Of a DNA stretch of 21,412 nucleotides, positions 1 to 7,286 are shown piece by piece. The stretch spans positions 1 to 21,412 of the forward strand of contig CAKQKN010000103.1 in assembly GCA_934249215.1 (NCBI GenBank), given 5' to 3'. This stretch comes from an uncultured Clostridia bacterium (GTDB lineage: Bacteria; Bacillota; Clostridia; Christensenellales; Borkfalkiaceae). Every line of letters begins with the position of its first letter. The stretch's first letter is position 1. Under the pieces are notes generated by a model. It searched no databases and was not told where the DNA came from. It was given only the letters and a program-made list of their open reading frames with translations. The position numbers and the translations under genes were made by a program.

Positions 1-478
1 ATTTCGCGCCGGGCAAAAGCACCCGCTCTTTCCCGAGATCGAAAACTCCCGGTTTAAGCGTCCCGCAAATAGTTTCGTTCTCGCAAAAAACCGCGTTGGA
101 ATATTTGCCCATGATCTCGCAATAAAGCTGTTTTTCGACGGGTTCCATAAAATCGTTTTTTCCATCGAAAGCGATTCGGACGATTCTTTCGTCTCGCACC
201 GCGGCAATACATTTTATTGTGGAATTAAGAAGGTGTTTTCGGAGCAGCATGCAAAAAGCGGGCGGCGTTGCGGGATTGCTTCTTTCCAGTTCCGTTATTC
301 CGACCCGCGCTCCGACTGCGTTCACGCAAACCGTAAGACGCGCGTTTCCGAACTTCGAATAAAGAAAGAGTATGATTTCGTCCTGCGACGGTTGCGTTAT
401 CTTATTGATTTTTGCTCCCGAAAAAAGATCGTTTAATTCGAGCGCCGTTCTTGACAGTGTTACTGCGTCCTGTGGCAT
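1..478 (-). CDS. rqcH: RqcH / NFACT (FbpA) family ribosome quality-control protein, N-terminal part
   Basis: RqcH binds the 50S-peptidyl-tRNA complex left after ribosome splitting and directs C-terminal alanine tailing of stalled nascent chains, which marks them for degradation. The frame is open on the minus strand from the ATG at 478 to the window edge, giving 159 residues of a protein normally about 570-590 long. Family landmarks of the NFACT-N domain are visible: PPAFCMLLRKHL near residues 74-85, LYCEIMGKYSN near 122-132, and a GTLKP then RVLLPGAK segment at the edge. The C-terminal NFACT-R region lies outside the window. The Shine-Dalgarno sequence is weak (GGACGG about 9 nt upstream). 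The gene is divergent from tig, with its own promoter at 511-539. The family call is firm; the functional name rests on homology to Bacillus RqcH (YloA), once annotated as fibronectin-binding protein. Confidence 0.9.
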   Translation of the reverse strand, partial: MPQDAVTLSRTALELNDLFSGAKINKITQPSQDEIILFLYSKFGNARLTVCVNAVGARVGITELERSNPATPPAFCMLLRKHLLNSTIKCIAAVRDERIVRIAFDGKNDFMEPVEKQLYCEIMGKYSNAVFCENETICGTLKPGVFDLGKERVLLPGAK

Positions 479-510
479 ATTTCGACCGTCCGTTGTTATT
501 TTGCGACAAC

Positions 511-539
511 ATTATATAATAATATGTCTGGAAAGTAAA
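511..539 (-). promoter_or_regulatory. sigma-A promoter for rqcH
   Basis: On the minus strand there is a -35 TTTACT (539-534) and a perfect -10 TATAAT (516-511), separated by exactly 17 bp. The predicted start lies near 504, giving a leader of about 25 nt before the ATG at 478. The promoter is back to back with the tig promoter, the two -35 boxes being 28 bp apart. Confidence 0.75.
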
Positions 540-567
540 ATAAAAGTTAAAATAATGCTTTATTAAC

Positions 568-596
568 TTTACATTTTTTTTCGGATTTGTTAAAAT
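568..596 (+). promoter_or_regulatory. sigma-A promoter for tig
   Basis: The -35 is TTTACA (568-573) and the -10 is TAAAAT (591-596), with an exact 17-bp spacer and AT-rich sequence upstream. Transcription would start near 603, leaving about 27 nt of leader that contains the tig Shine-Dalgarno TAGGAG (617-622). I see no CIRCE or CtsR-type operator around it. Confidence 0.7.
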
Positions 597-629
597 GCTA
601 TAAGCAATGAAATGCGTAGGAGCGAAAAC

Positions 630-1919
630 ATGACTTACACAGTTGAAAAAACAGAAAAGAACGAGTTCAAGATGACGATGGAGCTCACGAATGAAGAATG
701 GCATAACGCTAACCTTAAAGCGTACGATAAAAACAAGAAAAAATACGCTGTACCCGGTTTCAGAAAAGGACACGTCCCGTACAGCTATTTTGTCAAATAC
801 TACGGAGAACAGGCTCTTTTCGAAGACGCTTTGAATTTCGCATTTTCCGAGAACTATTTCAGTGCTCTCGAAAAAGAAACCGATTATAGCGTTATCGACG
901 GGCCTGCGATTGAAGATTTCAAGTTTAAGGACGACGGCGGCGTTACGATCGTTGCTATCGCGCCTTTAAAACCCGAAGTCAAGCTCGGTAAATATACGGG
1001 TATAAAGATCGAAAAAGTTGAGTATAATGTAACCGACGCCGACGTAGATGCCGAAGTCGAAAAACTCAGGGAGAGAAATTCGCGTGAAGTCGAAATCACC
1101 GATAGACCCGTTCAGGACGGCGACGTTTGCGAAATCGATTATTCCGGTTCGATCGACAACGAGAAGTTTGAGGGCGGCACCGCCGAACATCAGCGTCTTG
1201 TGATCGGAAGCAAAACGTTCATTCCCGGTTTCGAAGACCAGATTATCGGAATGACGATCGGGAGCGAGCGCGACATAACCGTCAAATTCCCCGAAGATTA
1301 CGGCGCGGAACAACTTGCCGGAAAGGTTGCGGTTTTCGCAATCAAACTTCACTCGATAAAAGCGAAAGAGCTTCCCGAAGTCAACGACGAGTTTATCAAG
1401 GACGCGACGGGCGAGGAAAGTCTTGCGGCGTATAAGGCTAAACGCAAGGAAGAAATGACCAAAGCCAACGACGAAAAGGGCAAACGCGAAACCGAGGACA
1501 AACTCGTTCAGATGATCGTTGACGATTCCGAAGTCGAAGTTCCCGATTGTCTTGTCGAAAAGGCTATCGATTCAATGGTCGAAGAAATGTCATATCGAAT
1601 GATGTACAACGGAATCAAGATGGAAGATTATCTCAAATACACGAACCAAACGATGGAAGATTACCGTAAAGGTTTCGAAGATGGCGCGAAAAAGCGTGTA
1701 AAATCACAGCTTATCGTCGAAAAAATTATCGAAACGGAAAAGATTACGGCTTCCGAAGAAGAGGTTGACGCGAAGATTGCCGAACAAGCCGCATCCGTTG
1801 AGAAAACTTTTGAAGAATATAAAGCTTCGATGCCTGTTCGTCAGCTTGAGTATATTCAACAATCGATTGTTATCGAAAAACTTTTTGATTTTCTTACGAA
1901 GAATAACGAGATCGCCTGA
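630..1919 (+). CDS. tig: Trigger factor, ribosome-associated chaperone / peptidyl-prolyl isomerase
   Basis: Trigger factor sits at the ribosomal exit tunnel beside protein L23 and shields emerging chains. The product is 429 residues, typical for the family. The N-terminal ribosome-binding domain carries the signature GFRKGHVP near residues 44-51. The FKBP-like isomerase domain spans about 145-240 (VQDGDVCEIDYSG, then the GGTAEH and IPGFEDQIIGM segments). The rest is the long, charged helical C-terminal domain. I chose the ATG at 630 over the in-frame ATG at 612 because TAGGAG (617-622) sits at the right distance from 630 and overlaps the earlier start. It is first in the order tig-clpP-clpX, 129 bp before clpP, with no terminator between them. 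Confidence 0.97.
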   Translation: MTYTVEKTEKNEFKMTMELTNEEWHNANLKAYDKNKKKYAVPGFRKGHVPYSYFVKYYGEQALFEDALNFAFSENYFSALEKETDYSVIDGPAIEDFKFKDDGGVTIVAIAPLKPEVKLGKYTGIKIEKVEYNVTDADVDAEVEKLRERNSREVEITDRPVQDGDVCEIDYSGSIDNEKFEGGTAEHQRLVIGSKTFIPGFEDQIIGMTIGSERDITVKFPEDYGAEQLAGKVAVFAIKLHSIKAKELPEVNDEFIKDATGEESLAAYKAKRKEEMTKANDEKGKRETEDKLVQMIVDDSEVEVPDCLVEKAIDSMVEEMSYRMMYNGIKMEDYLKYTNQTMEDYRKGFEDGAKKRVKSQLIVEKIIETEKITASEEEVDAKIAEQAASVEKTFEEYKASMPVRQLEYIQQSIVIEKLFDFLTKNNEIA

Positions 1920-1947
1920 TCGCTCGAAAAAAAAAGACAAGGCTTAC

Positions 1948-1988
1948 ATCGGACGGGGAACTTGCAATAGCTTGATTCAACGTCCGAT
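1948..1988 (+). repeat. Inverted repeat in the tig-clpP gap
   Basis: Perfect 8-bp arms ATCGGACG (1948-1955) and CGTCCGAT (1981-1988) enclose a 25-nt loop. No T-run follows, so it is not an intrinsic terminator. A second small hairpin, AAATTAC-GGC-GTAATTT (1994-2010), comes just after it and before the clpP Shine-Dalgarno. Either could shape mRNA processing or be an operator; nothing in the sequence decides this. Confidence 0.4.
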
Positions 1989-2048
1989 ATATTAAATTAC
2001 GGCGTAATTTCGGAAAATTCGGTCCGGAATTATGATAAAGGAGAGAAC

Positions 2049-2630
2049 ATGGCACTTATTCCGATGGTTGTCGAACAATCGAATCGCGGCGAACGCTCGT
2101 ACGATATATATTCTCGACTTCTTGAAAACAGAATCATTTTTATAACGGGCGAAATCGACGATGCCGTAGCCAACACGGTCGTCGCCCAGCTCATTTATCT
2201 TGAATCGAAAGATCCCGAAAAGGACGTATATTTATATATCAACAGTCCCGGCGGGAGCGTTACGGCGGGAATGGCGATATACGACACCATGAACTACATT
2301 AAATGCGACGTTTCGACAATCTGCATCGGTCTTGCCGCAAGCATGGGCGCGTTCTTGTTGTCGAGCGGCAAAAAAGGCAAACGTTTTGCCTTGCCGAATG
2401 CGGAAATAATGATTCATCAACCGCTCGGCGGCGCGCAAGGTCAGGCAAGCGACATAAAAATTCAAGCCCAACAGATAATCAAGGTCCAGGAAAATCTTAA
2501 TCGGTTATTATCCGAAAATACAGGCAAAGACATTTCCGTCATCGAGGCGGACACGGACAGAGATAACTATCTGACCGCGGAAGAAGCGAAAGCATACGGG
2601 CTTATCGACGAAGTGTATTATAAACGATAA
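2049..2630 (+). CDS. clpP: ATP-dependent Clp protease proteolytic subunit
   Basis: ClpP is the serine peptidase chamber of ClpXP/ClpAP: two stacked heptameric rings that cut proteins threaded in by the ATPase. The product is 193 residues, the normal length. The catalytic triad is in place: Ser98 in GLAASMGAF, His123 in IMIHQPLGG and Asp172 in DRDNYLTAEE. The oxyanion motif NSPGGSV is at 65-71. The ATG at 2049 follows a strong AAAGGAGA (2037-2044). clpX starts 21 nt after its stop codon, so the two are almost certainly cotranscribed. No recognisable CtsR direct heptad repeat lies upstream, so control by CtsR is not supported here. Confidence 0.98.
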   Translation: MALIPMVVEQSNRGERSYDIYSRLLENRIIFITGEIDDAVANTVVAQLIYLESKDPEKDVYLYINSPGGSVTAGMAIYDTMNYIKCDVSTICIGLAASMGAFLLSSGKKGKRFALPNAEIMIHQPLGGAQGQASDIKIQAQQIIKVQENLNRLLSENTGKDISVIEADTDRDNYLTAEEAKAYGLIDEVYYKR

Positions 2631-2651
2631 GTTCGATTTAAACGAGGTAAA

Positions 2652-3899
2652 ATGACAAATAACGAAAAAAAAGACGTGCATTGTTCTTTTTGCGGCAAAC
2701 ATGAATCCGAAGTAAAGAAAATTCTTGCCGGTCCGAACGGCGTATTCATTTGTAACGAGTGCCTTCGCGTATGCGAAAAACTGATGAACGAAAAAATGCG
2801 TTCCGAAAACGATGGCGCAGTAGCTTTGAAAACGCCGGCGGAAATAAAAGCGGAACTCGATAAATACGTCGTCGGTCAGGAACAGGCAAAAAAGGTGTTG
2901 TCCGTTGCCGTCTACAATCACTATAAGCGCGTTAACTATTCAAGCAACCATATTACGGGTGCGGACGATGAAGTCGAAATCGAAAAGAGCAACATATTGA
3001 TGCTCGGACCGACAGGCTCCGGTAAGACGCTTTTGGCGAGAACGCTTGCGAAAATACTCGACGTTCCGTTTGCCGTCGCGGATGCGACCACTTTGACCGA
3101 AGCCGGTTACGTCGGCGAGGACGTCGAAAACATTCTGCTTAAGCTTATTCAGAATGCGGACTTTAACGTCGAAAGGGCGCAGCGCGGCATAATCTATATC
3201 GACGAGATCGACAAGATCGCGAAAAAAGGCGAGAACGTTTCCATCACTCGCGACGTTTCCGGCGAAGGCGTGCAACAGGCGCTTTTGAAAATAATCGAAA
3301 GCACTGTCGCCTCAGTTCCCCCGCAGGGCGGAAGAAAACACCCGCAACAAGACCTTATTCGCATCGATACGACGAATATACTTTTCATATGCGGCGGCGC
3401 GTTCGTCGGCCTCGACAAGATAATCGATCAGCGCAAAGCCGACGATGCGGGCTTGGGCTTCGGCAGTAAGGTCGTCACGAAAACGGAAAAAGACGGAAAA
3501 GCACTCGAAGATATTCAACCTCACGACCTTACGAAATACGGCTTGATTCCCGAGTTTGTCGGTCGCTTGCCGATAACCGTGAGCCTTGAACCGTTGACCG
3601 AAGATTCGCTCGTAAAAATCATGACCGAGCCGAAAAACGCAATCGTGAAGCAATACAAAAAACTCTTCGAAATCGACAACGTCGAGCTTGACGTGGACGA
3701 CGAAGCGGTAAGGGCAATCGCACATAAGGCGATAGAACTCAAAACGGGAGCAAGGGGACTTCGCACGATTTTCGAGGGCTTTATGGTTGACACGATGTAC
3801 GCTCTTCCCGGCGACGATTCCGTTTCGAAAGTTATCGTAACGAGGGATGTCGTTCAGGGTACGGGTAAGCCCGTCATGATAAAAAAAGAGATAGCATAA
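2652..3899 (+). CDS. clpX: ATP-dependent Clp protease ATP-binding subunit ClpX
   Basis: ClpX is the AAA+ hexameric unfoldase that recognises degrons and feeds substrates to ClpP. The 415-residue product has the N-terminal four-cysteine zinc domain (Cys11, Cys14, Cys34, Cys37). Next come Walker A GPTGSGKT (119-126), the GYVG pore loop (152-155), Walker B IYIDEID (181-187), the RKH pore-2 loop (228-230) and the sensor-2 segment GARGLR near the C-terminus. The ClpP-docking loop, usually IGF, reads LGF at 268-270, a conservative change. The ATG at 2652 has the Shine-Dalgarno GAGGT seven bases upstream. A strong terminator closes the operon directly after the stop. Confidence 0.98.
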   Translation: MTNNEKKDVHCSFCGKHESEVKKILAGPNGVFICNECLRVCEKLMNEKMRSENDGAVALKTPAEIKAELDKYVVGQEQAKKVLSVAVYNHYKRVNYSSNHITGADDEVEIEKSNILMLGPTGSGKTLLARTLAKILDVPFAVADATTLTEAGYVGEDVENILLKLIQNADFNVERAQRGIIYIDEIDKIAKKGENVSITRDVSGEGVQQALLKIIESTVASVPPQGGRKHPQQDLIRIDTTNILFICGGAFVGLDKIIDQRKADDAGLGFGSKVVTKTEKDGKALEDIQPHDLTKYGLIPEFVGRLPITVSLEPLTEDSLVKIMTEPKNAIVKQYKKLFEIDNVELDVDDEAVRAIAHKAIELKTGARGLRTIFEGFMVDTMYALPGDDSVSKVIVTRDVVQGTGKPVMIKKEIA

Positions 3900-3904
3900 A
3901 ACGT

Positions 3905-3940
3905 AAAAATCCTTTTGGCGATGAGCAGAAGGATTTTTTA
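3905..3940 (+). terminator. Intrinsic terminator after clpX
   Basis: Perfect 10-bp arms AAAAATCCTT (3905-3914) and AAGGATTTTT (3929-3938) can extend by two further pairs into the 14-nt loop. The 3' side is a run of six T. It begins 5 nt after the clpX stop, so it ends the tig-clpP-clpX unit and separates it from lpdA. Confidence 0.85.
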
Positions 3941-4022
3941 TAAAACAATTTTGCGTGACATAATACATTTTAAAATTGCGCATTATATCTTAAATTTTGA
4001 ATTTGATTACGAAAGGTGTTTT

Positions 4023-5378
4023 ATGGCTGAACGTTTTGACGTAATAGTTCTCGGGGGCGGTCCTGCCGGATATTCGGCTGCAAACGCCGCGGCTCGCCGC
4101 GGTCTTAAAACTGCGATTTTCGAAGGGCATTTGCTCGGCGGAACATGCCTTAACGAAGGATGTATTCCGTCAAAAAGTTTTATTCATTCTTCGAAAGAAT
4201 GCGAAGCGTTCGGGGGTGCCGATTTAAGAAAATGGGTTGACGAAAAGACCTCTGCGACCGATATGCTTCGCAATGGAGTGAGAGGTTCGCTGCGCAAAAA
4301 TAAAGTAAAAATTATTTTTTCGTTCGGAACGATTAACTCTTATTCGGACGGCTTAACCACCATGTCCGACGATAATGGTGCGGAATACGAAACCGAAAAT
4401 TTGATCATCGCGACAGGCTCGGAAGTATCTATGCCGCCCATCGAGGGCATATCCGAAGCCTTGAAAAGCGGTTTTGCCGTGACGACGAACGAAATATTCG
4501 ATCGAGCCGACGATTTTCAATCCATCGCCATAATTGGCGGCGGGGTTATCGGAATCGAAATTGCGGGCTGTTTCGCCCGTGCGGGAAAGATCGTATCGAT
4601 AATCGAAGTTTCCGACAAGATAGGCGCATCTCTCGAATCCGACGTATCCGCCTCGCTTGAAAAAAGTCTGTTCGAATCGGGTGTTCGCGTCATGAAAAAC
4701 ACGAAAGCGACGAAGATAGCGGACGGGCGGGTTTATCTCGGCTCGGACGGGTGCGATACTTTCATCGAGTCGGATTTGGTTCTCGTTTGTACCGGGCGCA
4801 AACCTCGCACTTCCGGGCTCGGGATTGAAAAACTTACGCTTAATCTCGAGCGCGGCGCGATCGTAACCGATTCTCATATGTTCACGGGGCAAAAGGGCGT
4901 CTACGCTATCGGCGACGTCAACGGAAAATCTATGCTTGCCCACACGGCGTATAGGGAAGCCGACGTTTGCATTAACGCCATATGCGGCGAAAACGACGAA
5001 ATGGACTACAATTCCGTTCCGAACGTAGTTTACGGCGTGCCGGAAGCCGTCTGCGTAGGCGAAAGTGAAACAGACCTTCTGCGTTGCGGCGGGCGCGCTT
5101 TCGTTAAACAACTTCCGATGACCTATTCGGGGCGAGCCGTCGCGGAAAAATCGGCGAAAAACGGCTTCTGTAAGCTCGTTTTTGACGAAAACAACGTCCT
5201 TCGCGGTGCGTTTATGGTCGGCGAATACGCAAGCGAAATAGCGCTTTTCCTGTCCGTAACGATATCCGGGCGCTTCACCGTGGAAAAAATGAAAAAGATA
5301 ATTTATCCTCATCCCACCGTCGGCGAAATAATTCGCGAAACGCTTTACGTTTCGGGCGTAGAAGCCGTCGCAGAATAA
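4023..5378 (+). CDS. lpdA: Dihydrolipoyl dehydrogenase (E3), stand-alone
   Basis: This flavoprotein reoxidises dihydrolipoyl groups of 2-oxo-acid dehydrogenase or glycine-cleavage complexes with NAD+. The product is 451 residues, slightly short for the family. Visible features are the FAD dinucleotide fold GGGPAG (11-16), the redox disulfide Cys42/Cys47 in GGTCLNEGCIPSKS, the NAD fold IGGGVIGIE near 179-187, the second FAD motif YAIGDVNG near 293-300, and the catalytic His430-Glu435 pair in HPTVGE. There is no lipoyl domain at either end. The start is the ATG at 4023, preceded by AAAGGTG; an in-frame ATG at 3915 lies inside the clpX terminator and is rejected. No E1, E2 or Gcv genes are adjacent, so the partner complex is unknown. 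I found no convincing promoter in 3941-4010. Confidence 0.92.
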   Translation: MAERFDVIVLGGGPAGYSAANAAARRGLKTAIFEGHLLGGTCLNEGCIPSKSFIHSSKECEAFGGADLRKWVDEKTSATDMLRNGVRGSLRKNKVKIIFSFGTINSYSDGLTTMSDDNGAEYETENLIIATGSEVSMPPIEGISEALKSGFAVTTNEIFDRADDFQSIAIIGGGVIGIEIAGCFARAGKIVSIIEVSDKIGASLESDVSASLEKSLFESGVRVMKNTKATKIADGRVYLGSDGCDTFIESDLVLVCTGRKPRTSGLGIEKLTLNLERGAIVTDSHMFTGQKGVYAIGDVNGKSMLAHTAYREADVCINAICGENDEMDYNSVPNVVYGVPEAVCVGESETDLLRCGGRAFVKQLPMTYSGRAVAEKSAKNGFCKLVFDENNVLRGAFMVGEYASEIALFLSVTISGRFTVEKMKKIIYPHPTVGEIIRETLYVSGVEAVAE

Positions 5379-5477
5379 TCGTTTGAGGCGGACGAAGCGG
5401 TCGATCGCGAAAAAATGACTGAACCTTTTTCCATCCGATAAAAGTTTACTCGAAAGCATTTCTTAAAAAAAATATTG

Positions 5478-5506
5478 GCAGCAACCTTGCGGTTGTTGCT
5501 TTTTTA
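5478..5506 (+). terminator. Intrinsic terminator after lpdA
   Basis: The arms GCAGCAACC (5478-5486) and GGTTGTTGC (5491-5499) form a 9-bp stem with one G-U pair around a TTGC loop, followed by six T. It lies about 100 nt after the lpdA stop and immediately before the spoIIIA promoter, insulating the sporulation operon. Confidence 0.85.
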
Positions 5507-5509
5507 TTG

Positions 5510-5538
5510 TCATAAAATCGATTCTGCCGACATTAAAT
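5510..5538 (+). promoter_or_regulatory. Sigma-E-like promoter for the spoIIIA operon
   Basis: TCATAAA (5510-5516), 14 nt, then CATTAAAT (5531-5538) fits the mother-cell sigma-E pattern: a -35 with central ATA, a 14-bp spacer and a -10 close to CATACAAT (6 of 8 positions). It follows directly after the upstream terminator and precedes the operon whose Bacillus counterpart is sigma-E controlled. The expected start point falls at or next to the spoIIIAA ATG (5544). No good 17-bp-spaced sigma-A promoter is present. Confidence 0.55.
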
Positions 5539-5543
5539 AGGGT

Positions 5544-6413
5544 ATGAGCACGCGATCTTACGATTTTTTACCCGACGCGCTGAAGCGGTATTGCGAAGCG
5601 TGCGGAAAAGATCTTTTCGAATTGAGAATACGGGCGGACAAGCCGGTCTATGCGAACGTTTCGGGTGAGTATCGCGAGGTCGTCTGCAAAAATCGGCGGA
5701 TCGTTCTCGGGAAAAACGAAATAAACGAAGTCGTAATGAAAGCTTGCGGCGGTTCGGTTTATGCGTTCAACGATACGATACGAAACGGCTATATCGTCAA
5801 AAACGGAATAAGAATCGGTCTTTCGGGGCGCGTGGTCAAAGATGACGGGCGGATAATAACGCTCGACGAATATTCGTCTTTATGTATTCGCATTCCGCAT
5901 GAAATAAAAGGGTGTGCGGAGTGCGTGCGGAGTATGATTGAAGAGAACGGAAAATTAAAAAGTTTGCTCGTCATTTCTCCGCCGGGCGTCGGGAAAACGA
6001 CTCTTCTGCGCGATCTTGCCCGATTGATTTCGCAAAGTTTCAAAAAAAACGTGCTTATAATCGACGAAAAAAACGAGTTATATTCCGAAGATTTCGATCT
6101 CGGCGACACGTCCGACGTCTTGCTCGGCTGCGACAAAAAGTTCGGATTATACACGGCTGTTCGAAATTTATGTCCCGACGCATTGATAACGGACGAGCTA
6201 GGTTGCGCTTCCGACGCGGACGGGCTTACGTTTGCGAGAAGTTCGGGCGTTGCCGTTTATGCGTCGGTTCACGGCGCGAGCGTAAAAGACGCGGAAAGAA
6301 AAGGCTTTTTTGACGAATGCGCATTAAAACGATGCTTTGACGAAGCAATCGTGCTCGAACGCGAAAACGGAAAAGTCCGGATTTGCGAACGCGCGAGTTT
6401 TTCGTCCGATTGA
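5544..6413 (+). CDS. spoIIIAA: Stage III sporulation protein AA (secretion-type ATPase)
   Basis: SpoIIIAA is the mother-cell ATPase thought to power the SpoIIIA-SpoIIQ channel; it resembles type II/IV secretion ATPases. The 289-residue product has the N-terminal ELRIR segment (26-30) typical of the family. It has a P-loop SPPGVGKTT (145-153), whose first position is Ser rather than Gly, and Walker B LIIDEKNE (171-178). A second acidic block, DALITDELG (212-220), follows and is characteristic of this ATPase class. The ATG at 5544 is the only usable start: an in-frame TAG lies two codons upstream. There is no functional Shine-Dalgarno, since AGGG lies only 1 nt from the ATG. It is the first gene of the complete spoIIIA operon. 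Confidence 0.93.
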   Translation: MSTRSYDFLPDALKRYCEACGKDLFELRIRADKPVYANVSGEYREVVCKNRRIVLGKNEINEVVMKACGGSVYAFNDTIRNGYIVKNGIRIGLSGRVVKDDGRIITLDEYSSLCIRIPHEIKGCAECVRSMIEENGKLKSLLVISPPGVGKTTLLRDLARLISQSFKKNVLIIDEKNELYSEDFDLGDTSDVLLGCDKKFGLYTAVRNLCPDALITDELGCASDADGLTFARSSGVAVYASVHGASVKDAERKGFFDECALKRCFDEAIVLERENGKVRICERASFSSD

Positions 6414-6496
6414 TTGATTCATTGCTTGCGCGCCGTTGCGAACGGAATCGTCCGACCAAACGCGCGTTTCGGCTGGCGAAAACGGGAGGACTTAAA

Positions 6497-6973
6497 TTGA
6501 CTGAAATTCTTCTTGCGGTCTGCTGTCTGACCGCCGGATTATGCGTCGGGATAAAATTTTCCGAAAAATATACCGAAAAATACAAGTTTTATAAATCGTT
6601 ATGCGAATTCAACGAGGAATTTTATTCGGAAGTCGTTTTTTTTCGCAAAGGCATACGAACGCTTGCAGATCGACCGTATCAGTCGACGCCGTTCGAAAAA
6701 CTTCTGAAAGCGTTTATCACGAAAAATCAAAGTTCTGCGGCGGGACTCTCTTATCCGTCATTTCTCAGTGAGTCGCAAAGGGCGGGACTTATCGCTTACT
6801 TCGACGCGCTCGGCAAAACCGACGCCGCAACGCAAAGCGAATTGTATGAAAACAGCAAGAAAAAATTCGCGTCGGAGTTATCCGTAGCCGAAAACGAACA
6901 GTTCCGTTACTCGTCCGTCTGCAGAAAAACGGGCTTGATCGTCGGGCTTATCGTGTTCGTATTGATTGTTTGA
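6497..6973 (+). CDS. spoIIIAB: Stage III sporulation protein AB
   Basis: SpoIIIAB is a bitopic protein of the SpoIIIA complex related to GspF-like secretion components. I place the start at the TTG at 6497 because a strong GGGAGG (6484-6489) sits 7 nt upstream, giving 158 residues. A longer frame from a TTG at 6383 would overlap spoIIIAA and add a basic, non-conserved N-terminus. The protein has an N-terminal membrane segment (about residues 4-20), a helical cytosolic body with the FNEEF..EVVFFRKGIRTLA stretch, and a C-terminal membrane segment (LIVGLIVFVLIV). This membrane-helix-membrane plan and the operon position support the call. An 83-nt gap separates it from spoIIIAA. Confidence 0.85.
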   Translation: MTEILLAVCCLTAGLCVGIKFSEKYTEKYKFYKSLCEFNEEFYSEVVFFRKGIRTLADRPYQSTPFEKLLKAFITKNQSSAAGLSYPSFLSESQRAGLIAYFDALGKTDAATQSELYENSKKKFASELSVAENEQFRYSSVCRKTGLIVGLIVFVLIV

Positions 6974-6977
6974 AAAT

Positions 6978-7175
6978 ATGAGCGTAGACATAATTTTTAA
7001 AATTGCGGCAATCGGCATTCTCGTTACCGTAATATGTCAGATTTTGAAAAAATCCGATCGCGACGACATAGCGACGCTCGTTGCTGTGGCGGGGCTCGTC
7101 ATCGTGCTTACGATGGTTGTTTCGATGGTGTCGGATTTGTTCGAAGAACTAAAAAGACTGTTTGAGTTGTATTGA
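6978..7175 (+). CDS. spoIIIAC: Stage III sporulation protein AC
   Basis: This small integral membrane protein of the SpoIIIA complex is 65 residues from the ATG at 6978, matching the usual 65-68. It has two hydrophobic segments, about 5-20 (IIFKIAAIGILVTVIC) and 34-52 (ALVAVAGLVIVLTMVVSM within ATLVAV...), and ends with the family-like tail DLFEELKRLFELY. A TTG at 6966 would overlap the spoIIIAB stop and add four residues; the ATG aligns better with known SpoIIIAC. There is no clear Shine-Dalgarno, so translation is probably coupled to spoIIIAB. Confidence 0.9.
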   Translation: MSVDIIFKIAAIGILVTVICQILKKSDRDDIATLVAVAGLVIVLTMVVSMVSDLFEELKRLFELY

Positions 7176-7286
7176 CGGCTGCTCCGTAGTCTTGCTCTCG
7201 GACGGCGCGTATGCGAATTCCGTGCCTGCCGACGTAGCTTGAACGGTTCGTGTCTCGAACGGGTTTTACGATGAATAATAACCGAA

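Noticed and set aside
4353..5459. Long open frame on the minus strand opposite lpdA (368 codons)
   Set aside because: The plus strand has a clear dihydrolipoamide dehydrogenase over the same bases. The antisense translation is rich in Phe, Arg and His with no family motif, as expected for a mirror of this codon use.
7192..7242. TTG-initiated 16-codon frame in the spoIIIAC-AD gap
   Set aside because: It has no Shine-Dalgarno and is too short to separate from chance without comparative data.
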